Assembly (NCBI RefSeq): GCF_022965805.1 | Contig: NC_133114.1 | Coordinates: forward strand, 2,192,761 to 2,256,760 | Source: Primulina eburnea | Lineage: Eukaryota > Streptophyta > Magnoliopsida > Lamiales > Gesneriaceae | Reading direction: 5' to 3' | DNA length: 64,000 bases | Part shown: piece by piece, positions 46,005 to 57,842 of the stretch | Numbering within the stretch: position 1 is the first letter of the stretch | Layout: every line of letters begins with the position of its first letter | The notes under the pieces: generated by a model | Told to the model about the DNA's origin: nothing | Database searches by the model: none | The model's input: the letters and a program-made list of their open reading frames with translations, nothing else | Made by a program: the position numbers and the translations under genes

Positions 46005-47688
46005 CTCCCAAGAAAGGCGCGAAGCTTCCTGCTGCTGCCAAGAAAAAGGCCGAGAAAGTGGTCAATCCGCTCTTCGAGAAACGTCCTAAGCAGTTCGGAA
46101 TAGGAGGAGCTTTACCAGCGAAGAAGGATCTTCATAGATACGTGAAATGGCCTCTAGTGGTGCGGATTCAACGGAAGAAGATGATTTTGAAGCAGCGATT
46201 GAAGGTTCCGCCGCCGATTCATCAGTTCTCCAAGACCCTAGACAAGAACTTGGGTTTGTTGCCCTTATCTAAATCTTTTCGTTTTACAGTATATATTTTT
46301 TAGTTTTGTTACGGAAAGGGGGCAGCGATGTAAAGTTTGTTCTTTCTTGTGTTGATCTTCAATTGATCCGAATCTAGTCGGAGCTCGTAAGATTTTTATT
46401 AAGGAATTTTTTTGGTTGATGCGACTCTGTTCTATGAATTGATGGTGACCTTGTTGCAGATGTTTTCATCTGTTGTGTTTAATGATTAAGATGCATATAT
46501 GATTATACATTTAGTTCCAGTCCAAGTTATAGATTTCATTCGAGCATGATGCAATTTGTTCAAGTTTTAATAGGAGTTGAGTGGTATTCTTTGTGCTGTA
46601 CTGTTGTTAGTGTCGTTTTGAGTGATAAGTTGCAATATTTAGGTACCTTTTTGTTGGACTCGTATCTACTTGTTTTACATTCTTGATTGATTTGCACGGG
46701 AGGGATGTAAGGTATTCATGTCCTTGATCTGCTGAATACTGTATTGACAGGAATCCATTATGGTAACATATTACTGAAGCATGGAAATATTTCGAGGGAT
46801 ACTCTCAGTCAAATACTCAAATTATTATTTTTTGGATTTGCAGCTTCAAATCTGTTCAAGATGATGCTCAAATATAGGCCCGAGGATAAAGCTCAGAAGA
46901 AAGAACGCCTTCTGAAAAGAGCTCGGGCTGAAGCTGAAGGAAAAACTCCTGAAGTTAAGAAGCCTATTGTCGTTAAATATGGACTGAACCATGTGACCTA
47001 TCTGATTGAGCAGGTGGGTTTGTTATTCTGCTTCTCGATGTGCATGCTTCGTCTAGTAAGTATTAGCAACGAGAAACTGATGGTGCCATCAAACTTCTAT
47101 TGCAGAACAAGGCCCAGTTGGTTGTTATTGCTCATGATGTGGATCCAATCGAATTGGTTGTATGGCTCCCTGCTTTATGCAGGAAAATGGAAATTCCATA
47201 CCGCATTGTAAAGGGGAAGGCTAGGTTGGGAACTGTAAGTGTTTTTTATGTCATGGTATTTGATAAACCCTTTGTAAATATTTGTGATACCAATTTAATT
47301 TTGTTTGTGCATGGTATTTTCCTGATTGTTCACAAGAAGACTGCATCTGTCTTGTGTCTGACCTCCGTGAAGAATGAAGACAAAATGGAGTTCAGTAAAA
47401 TTTTGGAAGCTATCAAGGTAAGATATTTACCAAAAAACATGCTGTAAATTTTCTGCAGCTTCGAACAAGCTCCATGTGATAAATTTTTATAGTTAAATTT
47501 TTGGGTCTTCCTCGCCCCAATGTTGATATGATGTGCTTTCTCAACTTTTCTTACAGGCCAACTTCAATGACAAGTATGATGAGACTAGGAAGAAGTGGGG
47601 AGGGGGTGTTATGGGCTCAAAATCTCAGGCTAAGACAAAAGCCAAATAAAAACTCCTTGCAAAGGAGGCTGCTCAAAGGATGACCTAA
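46005..47688 (+). pseudogene. RPL7A: 60S ribosomal protein L7a (eL8) pseudogene, copy P5 (best preserved)
   Basis: Five coding exons with introns: 46005-46253 ([19 protein letters not shown] to KTLDKNL), 46844-47013, 47106-47234, 47325-47417 and 47557-47649. Together they span nearly all of the eL8 family protein (about 255 residues usual). Lesions: no exon supplying ATG is visible, because an inverted repeat occupies the upstream position; the acceptor of the third intron shown reads cctg instead of gcag (47321-47324); and GAA-to-TAA in the last exon (47647-47649) removes the final ~12 residues, the ancestral stop being at 47686-47688. Unlike P1-P3 it retains the last intron and the exon start [13 protein letters not shown]. 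It probably represents the least altered state of the duplicated segment. Confidence 0.88.
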
Positions 47689-48807
47689 GGGGGGGTTTAT
47701 TGTCATATAAGTGGTTGAACCAAATGAGAAATTTAATTGTTTGTGTTATTTCCCAGATTTTAATTAGACAATGTTTTTTTTTCGATTATCGGATTTTCTT
47801 TGCCAGTTTTTGATTTAACATGGGTGAGGGAATTCATTACCTAGGTTTTCTTGAATGAAGATCTCTGATTGACTAGAAAATATATGGTAGTAGGAATCAT
47901 CAAAGGAGAATTCATGGGGTGACTTCTTGGTCTCTCATGGGTTAATATTCCTTTGATGCTTCAATTTTTATCCTGATTTTGCACATTTACTAGAAAAATT
48001 AGACGGTAAAAACTTATTTCTTCTCATGGTATCTTCTATGAATACCACATTAATATCGTAAACCTGCAAGTGACATTTTTATTTATTGGCTTATTTTAGT
48101 GTGAACAATAACAATTTAGTGATTGGCTCTTGATAGCAGGTGCGTGATAGATATTCATCTATATAGTATTACTATGATTCTTATGTTGAAACGAGGATCG
48201 CATTAATGGACATGCAAATAACGGTCGTGTAGTTATTTTTTTTATTTTATTTTTTTTTTCAATTTATTGTTCAACAGTTTGCCAGTCGTTTGTGAGTTTT
48301 AATATTTTATTTATATAATATAATTATATATTAAATAATTATATTTCAAATATTTATTTTTAAGTAGATTGTGAATCTTCAAATATTTAGAGTCGATCTT
48401 GAGCATGAACTGATTAGGAGTAAAAAAATATTAAAATTTGAATACTTAAATTTACGATCTAAATGTTAATCACGTGATAGCTAGTCGTGTCAGCTGTAAT
48501 TAAACTTAGACATATAGACTGATTCAATGTTAATCACGTGATAGATAGTTATGTCTGCTGTAAATTTAGATAGTTTCTTTTGCTTGATAAATGATAGCTT
48601 ATGTATATAGACTCTGTATATGGTGAATTGAAAACCCATAGAAATATTTTTCCATGTCTCCGTTTTCATCTCAACAAATAGTAATAGTAGTATTAATAAA
48701 AATAAAAAATAATTATACCAAATTAATTTTTAGAGACAATAAATTTTACAAGAAACATAATTGACGATGATCCTTGTTTACTAGCGGATAATTAAAGAAA
48801 TACTTAC
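47689..48807 (+). repeat. RPL7A downstream flank (paralogue of 8796-9905)
   Basis: Closely similar to the flank in the tandem units. Split by copia 3; the remainder continues at 58664-58775. No gene. Confidence 0.8.
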
Positions 48808-49607
48808 TGAAGGGAAATAATGTTTTCCAAGCCTTCGATTAATATTATTAATTATCTCCTTGATATATTTCTCTTATTGTTTTGATTGAGTAAATATTTG
48901 GTTTGATTTTGCCTTTCTTAGATAATGAGGGATCAAAAGATTTAGTAAATTAATGTTTAAAAGAGTTTATTCCTAATAAAACTCTTACTTTCCTTGCTTA
49001 ATAGGTTTCCTTATGAGATAAGGCTATCATCTATATAAAGGAAAACCTAGGACTTTGAAGGCCGTCCTTTTTACTCGAATAAATACTCATACGTTGCACG
49101 ATAAAAAGCTCAGAGAAATTCACCGTCAAGCTTGCTGGTTGAAGACTGCTGTTAACTAGTGTCGCCTTGAATGTTGGGAACATCTGTTGGCTGAAGACTG
49201 GTCTTCTTGGATTCCCTTTTGGCACACGTGTTTTTGGCTTTCTTGTTTAGTTTTATGTTGGCTGTTTTGTTTTAGAAAGCATTTGTTTTCTCAACGTGTT
49301 GAGGAAATTGATTTTCGTGATAATCACTAGTGTTAGGTTTTTGTGTAAACGTTGTGGTTTTTCTAGTGGTTAATGTTTGCCATAAGGCACCGCACAAGTA
49401 TTTATGCTTGTGCAAATTTAATCTTGTCCATCCTTTTATTTCAAGTTAATATGTGTTATTAATTTTCCGCTGCATATAGATGTTGTCCGAGATGTTGTAA
49501 CATCTGGGACAACACCTAATTCTGATAAAACACAAATTTACCATTTTACATCTCATTCTGATGATCTTCATTATTTGTTATATCTGTCGGACAAAATAAT
49601 CCTTACA
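48808..49607 (+). repeat. Copia 3 5' LTR
   Basis: 800 bp. TATA-like ctatataaagg near 49031. One complete nested palindrome at 49478-49517. Lacks a 16-bp piece present in the 3' LTR (near 57988). Confidence 0.96.
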
Positions 49608-49609
49608 AG

Positions 49610-49622
49610 TGGTATCAGAGCC
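49610..49622 (+). other. Copia 3 primer binding site
   Basis: TGGTATCAGAGCC, perfect complement to initiator tRNA-Met, two bases after the LTR. Confidence 0.94.
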
Positions 49623-49685
49623 AACTCTTGACATACTAAGTGCTGATTCTGGTTTTTTTTTTGTTTTGTTTGACAGAAATATCTA

Positions 49686-52600
49686 ATGGACGTTACGTTT
49701 GCAAGTGCTGCACTTCGACCACCAGTCCTTGATGGTACTAATTACAGCTTATGGAAGGTCAAGATAAGATACTACATAAAATCTATAGATGAACGGGCGT
49801 GGCAGCGTGTCATCAACGGTTGGACACCACCAATCGCAACAGATCAAGAGGGGGACAATCGTCCAAAGCCTGAAAATGACTGGACTCCTGACGAAGTGCA
49901 AAATTCAAACCACAACTCAAAGGCTTTGAATGCTATATTCACATCGGTTGATATGAACATGTTCAGCTTGATCACAAACTGTATTTCGGCTAAAAGTGCA
50001 TGGGACATCCTTCAATGTCATTGTGAAGGGTCTGAGAGTGTGAGACGAACCAGACTAAGGATGCTTACTTCCAAATTCGAGATGATGATGATGGAAGAAA
50101 CTGAAAGCATACTTGAGTATGATCGCCGTCTACGAGAGATTGCTAATGAGGCATTCAGTGCTGGAGAATCTATCTCCAGTGAGCGTCTAGTAAGCAAAAT
50201 CCTCCGTTCTCTGCCTGAAAGATTCAATATAAAAATCTGTGCAATAGATGAAGCTAAGGACACGTCTAAGATGTCAGTAGAAGATCTTATTAGCTCACTA
50301 CGCACATTTGAGATGAACTTGGACATGCAGAAAAAGGATAAAGGAAAGACAGTTGTACTCCAAACTTCAAATGACTCTTATTAAGAACTTCTACAAATAT
50401 CCCAAGAAGTCAATGATTCTGATCTCTGCGAGGACTCTATTTCCTTTATCACAAAGAAATTTGGTGATTACCTGAAGAGAATCCGAGATAAAAAGAAGGA
50501 TGCACAGTCACCCAAATCTTCTAGCCTCCCTGCACCTGTAAAGTCACTAAGGTTTTCTGCAAAGCTACCAAGTCAACCAAGGAGCGAAGACAAGGGACAA
50601 TTTAAACCAAGGAAGTATGATTCGGTGCAGTGCAGAGAATGCCAAGGGTTCGGCCACTATGCCAATGAGTGTGCAAACAGACTACGTAAGAATAAAGGCT
50701 ACAATGCATCCCTTAGCGATGAAGAATCTGATCTTGAGGAGAAGTCCACTGATGAAGAAAATCAAACCTCCCTGACTGCACTACTGACAGAAACCCGCTG
50801 GCTACAAGTTAATCCCTCAGGTGTTGCCCTAGGTGTTGCAATACCTGGCTACAACACCTGTGAAAAATCAGTCTGTCTCAATTCTACAGTTTCTGGAAAT
50901 TTGAATGAAGATGATCTGGAGGTTGACGATGAAGAACTTACTCTTGAAAGTGTCCAGGAGCTTTATGAAGAACTGTTTGAAGATTGGACCAAAAGAAACA
51001 AGCTTAATGCAAGTCTGGTGAAAGAAAATGCTGAACTAAAATCATTGGCGAAAGAAAATTCTGATCTAAAAGCAGTGGTTGCCAAACTTGAGGTAATTTT
51101 GAGCAAAAAAGATTTGGAGCTTGGTAAGACCAGAGAAGATCTTCAAAAAGCAACTAACACCTTGTCCAAATTTAACACAAGCTCATCCAAGCTTGAATCC
51201 ATTCTTCTGATGGGAAGAGATGACAAGAAAGGCTTAGGGTTTAAGGACAGTATGTATGAAACAGGTGAATCTTCCAAGCCTACTGTCTTTGTGAAAGGAA
51301 AAACTGATACATCTCCACAACTTCAATCCAACTCTCCCACCAAAAGCTCTCCTCCAATAAAACAACCTTCTGCACCAATTTCTAAAAGAAGAAAACGAAG
51401 GTATGTATGTCATTACTGCTTTAAGCCTGGTCATATCAGGCCCTATTGTTTTAAACTCAGGGATGACTGCATGAATCAAAAGTCAAGCCAGATGTTGCCC
51501 CGAATGTTGCACAACACCTCCCGCAACATCTCCAACCGCAGACCTACAGTAAGACAAATTTGGGTTTCAAAGGTAAAAACTCATTGTAAAGTTGTCTACA
51601 CTTCATTGAAAACTCAGACTGCAGGTCATTGGTACTTTGACAGTGGAAGCTCACGCCACATGACGGGTTCTAAAGAACATCTAATCGAGTATGTTGAACA
51701 AAAGTGTGGTAGAGTGACCTATGGAGGGGGAGCAAAAGGAAGAATTGTAGGAAAGGGTACACTGAATGTTGAAGGACTGCCAAAGCTTCACAATGTGCTC
51801 CACGTTGAAGGATTAAATTCAAATTTGATAAGCATAAGCCAATTATGTGATGATAATTTGTTTGTTAAATTTGATAAACATAACTGTGTAGTTTTTGATG
51901 AGTCGAATGTGTGTATTATGACAGGTACAAGGTCCTCAGACAATTGTTACCAAATAGGAGAAGACCTGTCATGCAAACACGTGCAAATCACCGAACTTGA
52001 CCTTTGGCATCAAAAACTCGGACATGCAAATTTCAAAACCCTGAAAAACTTGAGCAAGTTTGAAGCAGTAAGAGGTATGCCTAATCTCTCTTCTGGTGTG
52101 CCGTATGTGTGTGGTGATTGTCAAAAGGGTAAACAGACCCACGAGTCACATCCAGTGTTGTCAACACCCGGGACAACATGTTGTCTGGAGTCACTACACA
52201 TGGACCTTATGGGTCCTATGGAAGTTGAAAGCTTCGGAGGTAAGAAGTATTCCTTTGTTTGTGTTGATGATTTCTCACGATTTGCATGGATAAGTTTCAT
52301 TAGGGAGAAATCGGATACTTTCAATGTGTTTAAAAAATTGGTCACAAGGATTACAAACTTCCATAATTTGAAGGTGAGAAGGATAAGAACTGATCATGGT
52401 AAGCAATTTGAAAATTCTTCATTCTCATCATTTTGTGACAGGAAAGGAATTTCACATGAATTCTCTGTACCAAAAACCCCACAACAGAATGGCATTGCTG
52501 AACGTAAGAACAGGACTCTGCAAGAAATGGCAAGAGTAATGCTAACTTCAAAGAACCTTGCAAAGCGTTTTTGGGCAGAAGCCCTTAACACAGCATGCCA

Positions 52601-54743
52601 TATCTCAAATAGGGTGTATTTAAGGAGTGGATCAACCATGACCCCTTATGAAATAATTATGGGAAAGAAGCCTAATCTTAGATACTTTCATGTTTTTGGC
52701 TGTGTATGTTACACATTGAATGACAGGGAGCAACTGGCTAAGTTTGATTCTAAAAGCGACAAGTGTCTGTTTCTTGGTTATGCCACTAACAGTCGTGCTT
52801 ATCGTATGTTTAATCAAAGAACTAGGACTATTATGGAATCAATTAATGTTGTTTTTGATGACTGTGCAGATCTTAAGAAGAAAACTGCTGAAGATGAGGT
52901 GGAAGACCTGTTGGAGACTCAAGCACCACTGGAAAAGAAAGATGTTGCTCCAGATGCTGCAACATCTGGCACAACATGTGACACTGATGTCACCAAATCA
53001 CAGGAAGATGCTCACAGCGACAATGAGGTAGTCAATGATGGACCATATATTCCAAGCAAATTCCAAAAGAACCACCCATCATCTCAAATCATCGGAGGAA
53101 TGAGTGAAGATGTCAAGACCCGGAAGAAGGATAAAATCGACTACAGAAAAATGGTAGGACTTGTGTGTATGAGTACCATGTACTCGCAGGTTAGATTCTC
53201 ATGCTTTGTGTCTCAAATTGAGCCTAAAAATGTTATGGAAGCATTAAAAGATGAATTTTGGACTAATGCTATGCATGATGAGCTTGAAGAGTTTGTTCGA
53301 AATGATGTGTGGACTCTAGTTCCATCCCCTGACCATGGAAATATTATTGGATCAAAATGGGTTTTTAAAAATAAAACAGATGAGTCAGGAAACATCATTC
53401 GAAATAAAGCACGGCTGGTTGCTCAAGGGTATACACAGGTTGAGGGGGTTGATTTCGATGAGACCTTTGCTCCTGTTGCCCGCATTGAGTCAATTCGGCT
53501 CTTGCTTGCTATTGCATGCTACATGAAAATAAAACTATTTCAAATGGATGTCAAAAGTGCCTTCCTGAACGGGTTCTTGAGTGAAGAGGTACACGTAAGA
53601 CAGCCTAAATGATTCGAAGATCCACATAATCCAAATCATGTGTACAAATTGAAAAAGGCTCTCTATGGTCTGAAGCAAGCACCCCGGGCATGGTATGGAA
53701 GATTGACTGACTATCTCCTTGACATTGGATTTACACGAGGTGAGGTAGATAAAACGTTTTTCATTCAAAAGGCACAAGGTGAGATTCTTATCTGTCAGAT
53801 CTATGTCGATGATATGATCTTTGGTTCTTCTTCACAAAAGCATGCCAATGACTTTGTTGAGTGCATGTCATCTACTTTTGAAATGAGCATGGTTGGTGAG
53901 CTAAATTTCTTTCTTGGTTTACAAATAAAACAAATGGATGACGGCATCTTTTTGTGCCAAAGCAAGTATGCAAAAAATTTAATTAAGAAATTTGCAAATG
54001 AAAACACCAATCACATGAAAACACCAATGGGATCAAATGAAAAATTATCCAAAGATGTTGCGGCCGAAGATGTTGACAACACCCTTTACCGCAGTATCAT
54101 AGGAAGTCTGTTGTACTTGACTGCTAGCCGTCCTGACTTGATGTTTAGTGTGTGTTTATGTGCAAGATACCAATCTAATCCCAAGATGTCTCACCTAAAA
54201 GCCGTAAAACGTATCCTACGATACATAGCCGGAACTGTTAACTTAGGATTATGGTATACTCACGAAACCAACACGAACCTAGTAGGATTTTCAGATGCTG
54301 ATTGGGCGGGGGATTTAGATGACAGAAAGAGTACTTCTGGGGGGTGTTTCTATCTTGGCAATAACTTGATTTCCTGGCATAGTCGAAAACAGAATTGTGT
54401 ATCCCTATCCACTGCTGAATCTGAATATGTAGCAGCTGGAAATTCTTGTACCCAACTCTTATGGATGAATCAAATGATAGAAGATTATGGCCTCAAAAGT
54501 GAAACTTTAGTAGTGTACTGTGATAATTCTAGTGCAATTAACATCTCAAAAAATCCAGTACAACACTCTCGAACAAAGCACATTGATATAAGACATCATT
54601 TCATTCGAGACTTAGTAGAAAAAGGATTGATTAGAATTGATTTTGTTGATACAAATAACCAATTGGCTGACATATTCACAAAAGCATTAAGTTTTGAGAG
54701 ATTCTCTAATCTTAGGAAATCTCTCAGCATGTGTTCCATTTGA
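49686..54743 (+). pseudogene. Copia 3 gag-pol polyprotein (one frame, two stop codons)
   Basis: A single 1686-codon frame from ATG 49686 to TGA 54741-54743, with only TAA at 50382-50384 (gag, codon 233) and TGA at 53610-53612 (RT) as interruptions. Domains by codon: gag N-terminus DGTNYSLWKVKIRYY (about 16-30) and UBN2; zinc knuckle CRECQGFGHYANEC (about 315); coiled-coil-like linker (about 430-480); second knuckle CHYCFKPGHIRPYC (about 574); protease DSGSS (about 652); GAG-pre-integrase (LDLWHQKLGH, about 775); integrase D-D-E (HMDL, RTDHGKQF, AERKNRTLQE); RT with FQMDVKSAFLNG and YVDDMIFG; RNase H (DADWAGD, TAESEY, YCDNSSAI, NQLADIFTKAL). The visible catalytic residues are intact. The stops replace sense codons at otherwise conserved places, so they look like decay. 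Confidence 0.95.
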
Positions 54744-55051
54744 TCATTGATAGAAGTTGTCCCAGATGTCCCAACATCTCCGACAACATCTAACATGCAT
54801 GTGCATTTCTAGAATTTAGACATACTGCATTTTCATGCATACTGTGATATGCTGTGTTGAAACTATGTGGCATAGCTTTTCTGATGCACTTACAACTCCC
54901 TGTTATCTCTTTTGAATCTTCACACATGTTAACTTGATCACAAAGAACTTGACGATTGGTCACTTGACTCTAACCAATGTGACAAGTCACCTTAAAAATA
55001 TTGGAATAAAGAAGATGTATCTGCGAACAGAAGGAAGATGGAAAAAGCTAC

Positions 55052-55083
55052 CTAAAAGAGCCCAATGAAGGCTGTGCTTTTAG
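55052..55083 (+). ncRNA. Stem-loop element SL-a of copia 3
   Basis: CTAAAAG (55052-55058) pairs with CTTTTAG (55077-55083), and inner GCC/GGC may extend the stem. Loop core ccaatgaag. Cis element of the retroelement RNA. Confidence 0.6.
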
Positions 55084-55140
55084 TGTGGGAGCTACCCCTT
55101 CTTAATTTACACAGAAATAGGAGAAAATGGAAAAAGCTAC

Positions 55141-55172
55141 CTAGGGGAGTCCAATGAAGACCGTTCTCCTAG
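55141..55172 (+). ncRNA. Stem-loop element SL-b of copia 3
   Basis: CTAGGGGAG (55141-55149) pairs with TTCTCCTAG (55164-55172), with two wobble pairs. Compared with SL-a, A-T pairs have become G-C on both sides while the loop ccaatgaag is unchanged. Confidence 0.6.
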
Positions 55173-55784
55173 TGTGGGAGCTACCACTCCTATGCTCAGA
55201 AAATTTGCTAAGTCACCATGCGTGAAGCTATTCATATTTGCTTTCGGGAATTGTGCGTGCTGTCAGGAGATGCTGCCAACATTCGTGACAACACTTCATC
55301 TGTAAACATATCTCATATCTGCTCACATGTCTCCATTTATGTTACATTCTGTTTTAGGCATAACTAGGACATGCATCAACATATTTCCGTGAATATTGAT
55401 GCGCCACGAGGATATTTATGACTCGACAAAAGAAAATTCCATAAAAATCCAGATTGTTCTAAAACCTCGAATTTACGTGATGCTTATTGTCTAGTGGAGC
55501 GAAAATCGATGTGGGTTACTTCTGGTAAGTTTGAATCAGTTTTGTGCGAAAATTAACTCTGCAATTAATCGATGGGCTTAACGGCTAAATTTTTGTTGAG
55601 TTTCATCTTTGTTACCGTTAGACTTAAGGGCAGTTACTTTGTGCTTAATTATGATAATCAGTTTCTCCACTGCTCATCACACTCATACTAATCGTTCTCG
55701 AAACCCTAAAGAATTGCACCAGCATTTTCGTATTTCTCTCTGAAGTTTTCCTTCGTTCCAGACCTAACTTGCAATTTATCATCA

Positions 55785-57635
55785 ATGGCAGGCAAAGGCT
55801 TTAATCCCCATGATATTCGAAGTGAAATGGGACACACAGACAGTGTTACCCCCAAAACGACAACACCGGCTCCAACACCCTCCGCTGAATCGTCTCTACC
55901 ATTGGTCACTACTGTTGAGGAGCCAGTGCCGCTGGAAATCATTGAACCAGGTGAGCCAGGAAATCCTCAGGATGTTGACAACCCTCCGATTATTCCAGTG
56001 TTCAACCCTCCGCGTCAGCAAGTCCGTCGCTCCAAAATACAAGCAGGGTATAACCCTGATTTGACCCCTTCCAAGCGATTTCGCCGCAAAGGGGAGGGAT
56101 CCAGCTGTCCATCTCTTGCTGATCCCGACAACACCTCAGGTGATGACTCAGAGGATGCAGACTACGAGTTTGTCGCTCGCAAGAAGCCTACACCGCCGCC
56201 TAAGGTCAGTCGCTCTCCCACTAGCGAGGCCGATGAGGCTGATCAGGATACATTTCCTACTCCACCTAGAGAGACCACACCTTCTACTGCCGAAGAAATC
56301 ACGTTGGCCCAATTTATGGCCAACTTGAAAAATCAGAAATTCGGTACCTCTGTTGGTCCTACTTCTCCTCATCTGCCTGAAGTTTCGTCTGATTCGAGCC
56401 GCTCTGTTGATATGGCTGCCGAGGAAGGTGCTGTTTCTGAAGAAAGTGAGGATGATGCGCAAGATGTTGTCAAGGATGTTGCCAATACTGAGGGCAACAC
56501 TGACCTCGGAGATTATGATTTGGACTCTGCCTTCGATGCAAAGTTCTACAGCGAGCATGCAGCTGTCCAGTGGAATCTCTATGTCCACCGAGAAATCATT
56601 GAAGAACGGAACATCGACACTGTTGCCTTTGAGAAGCACAATCTGATTGCCTTCCTAAAGCAGTGCTCTCTGCTGTCTACGGTCTCTGAAATCACACCAT
56701 TCAGTCGGTGGCCGGTGTTGGAGTTCTACTCAAATCTGTCATTGGGTGTTGCTGATGAAAGATCTGCCAAGTATGGGAGAGTGTTTCTACGCAATAGGGT
56801 TTTTGAGTTCAATCCTACAATCATCAATACACATTATCAGACTCCTGCCAATGATGACAATGAACCTGTACCTGACATTGATGTAGTTACTTCCACTCTC
56901 ACAGGGGGACTTGTCACTCAATTTCCAATCCATCCACAGAAGTTATATGCAGCCAAACTCACTTCCTTTTATTCAGTTCTTCACAAGCTGTCAGTCCGCA
57001 ATTGGACCCCCTCTACTAACACCACAATTGTCACTCGACATCAAGCTTTGGTCTTATACTCCATTGGAGCTACAGGAGCCTTCAACTTCGGGAAGCTTGT
57101 CTTCCACACGGTTATGCAGTTTGCTGCTGGGGGGCTGAAGTCTTCGCGGCTCCCATACCCAAGTTTGATCTATGGGATACTGATCTCTCAAGGATTTATA
57201 CGGGATCTCTCTGAGCAACTCTCGGAGCTTGGTGAACCTCTCAAGATAGCCCCTGCTTTGTTCAAAGGCTCCAGAAAGATAGACCTTCCCTGGTCTTCTT
57301 CACCTCCGACACCTTCCTCCAGGGTGTCTCCAAATGCCTCTACCACTGCACCCCCTACCACTGATCCATCTGCACCTTCACCCTCTACTCAATCCAGGTC
57401 TGATTTTGTAAAAATATCAGTCCCTGGTGCCCAGATGGTTCTCGATCATGCCCTGAAGAAGATTGCACAAGCCAAAGCTGATTTGGCTTTCTATGAGGAT
57501 TTGGCTGTTACCATCCAAGCACTGCTGGCAGTTGGTGTCTTTCATGGACAAAAAGGGGGAGATGATGCTGGTCCTTCTGGCACTAAGGATGACACTGACT
57601 CAGAAGATGAGGATGATAGTGATGATGATGAATGA
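55785..57635 (+). CDS. Copia 3 extra ORF downstream of pol (616 codons)
   Basis: Uninterrupted from ATG 55785 to TGA 57633-57635. N-terminal ~240 residues are Pro/Ser/Thr- and acid-rich with basic patches (VRRSKIQ, KRFRRKGEG). The core (about 245-480) is folded in character: DSAFDAKFYSEHAAVQW, a long helical stretch, WPVLEFYSNL, GRVFLRNRVFEFNPTIINT, then TGGLVTQFPIHPQKLYAAKL. A Ser/Pro linker, a helical segment (MVLDHALKKIAQAKADLAFYEDL) and a very acidic tail (SEDEDDSDDDE) follow. The EFYSNL...F.F.P.IIN pattern resembles the 'putative plant transposon protein' domain found in other plant retroelement ORFs. There is no signal peptide or clear membrane segment, so it is unlike a classical envelope protein. 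It contains one nested palindrome (56461-56500). Function unknown. Confidence 0.85.
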   Translation: MAGKGFNPHDIRSEMGHTDSVTPKTTTPAPTPSAESSLPLVTTVEEPVPLEIIEPGEPGNPQDVDNPPIIPVFNPPRQQVRRSKIQAGYNPDLTPSKRFRRKGEGSSCPSLADPDNTSGDDSEDADYEFVARKKPTPPPKVSRSPTSEADEADQDTFPTPPRETTPSTAEEITLAQFMANLKNQKFGTSVGPTSPHLPEVSSDSSRSVDMAAEEGAVSEESEDDAQDVVKDVANTEGNTDLGDYDLDSAFDAKFYSEHAAVQWNLYVHREIIEERNIDTVAFEKHNLIAFLKQCSLLSTVSEITPFSRWPVLEFYSNLSLGVADERSAKYGRVFLRNRVFEFNPTIINTHYQTPANDDNEPVPDIDVVTSTLTGGLVTQFPIHPQKLYAAKLTSFYSVLHKLSVRNWTPSTNTTIVTRHQALVLYSIGATGAFNFGKLVFHTVMQFAAGGLKSSRLPYPSLIYGILISQGFIRDLSEQLSELGEPLKIAPALFKGSRKIDLPWSSSPPTPSSRVSPNASTTAPPTTDPSAPSPSTQSRSDFVKISVPGAQMVLDHALKKIAQAKADLAFYEDLAVTIQALLAVGVFHGQKGGDDAGPSGTKDDTDSEDEDDSDDDE

Positions 57636-57827
57636 GCTCTTAACTGGTTTTGGATCTTCTGTCTTTGTTCTTATAGTACTAAGTACCAGTGTTTATGCTT
57701 TTACTATCTCAGTGAGTCTGCTTATCAAGGATTGTGCAGGTGTTGCTTTTAATGTTGTCTTATTCAGGGGGAGTTTAAGTGAACTAAGAATGATAAATGG
57801 GTTTGATCTCATTTTGTCCAAGAAAGG
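57636..57827 (+). other. Copia 3 3' untranslated region
   Basis: Short non-coding stretch between ORF2 and the polypurine tract. No gene. Confidence 0.6.
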
Positions 57828-57842
57828 CAAAAAGGGGGAGAT
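57828..57842 (+). other. Copia 3 polypurine tract
   Basis: CAAAAAGGGGGAGAT directly before the 3' LTR. Confidence 0.9.

Larger units (their letters stand above)
54744..55784 (+). other. Copia 3 pol-ORF2 intergenic region with duplicated stem-loops
   Basis: Non-coding. Two units of about 89-bp spacing each carry ggaaaaagctac, a stem-loop and tgtgggagctacc. Nested palindromes lie at 54754-54791 and 55257-55296. It may hold the leader of a subgenomic or spliced RNA for ORF2; a polypyrimidine-like ttttctaccac tract was not clear. Confidence 0.75.

Noticed and set aside
49031..49225. 64-codon minus-strand frame repeated at 58082
   Set aside because: Within the copia 3 LTRs; no evidence of coding.
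55785..57635. Calling the extra ORF an envelope gene
   Set aside because: No signal peptide, membrane segment or fusion motif is visible; position alone is not enough.
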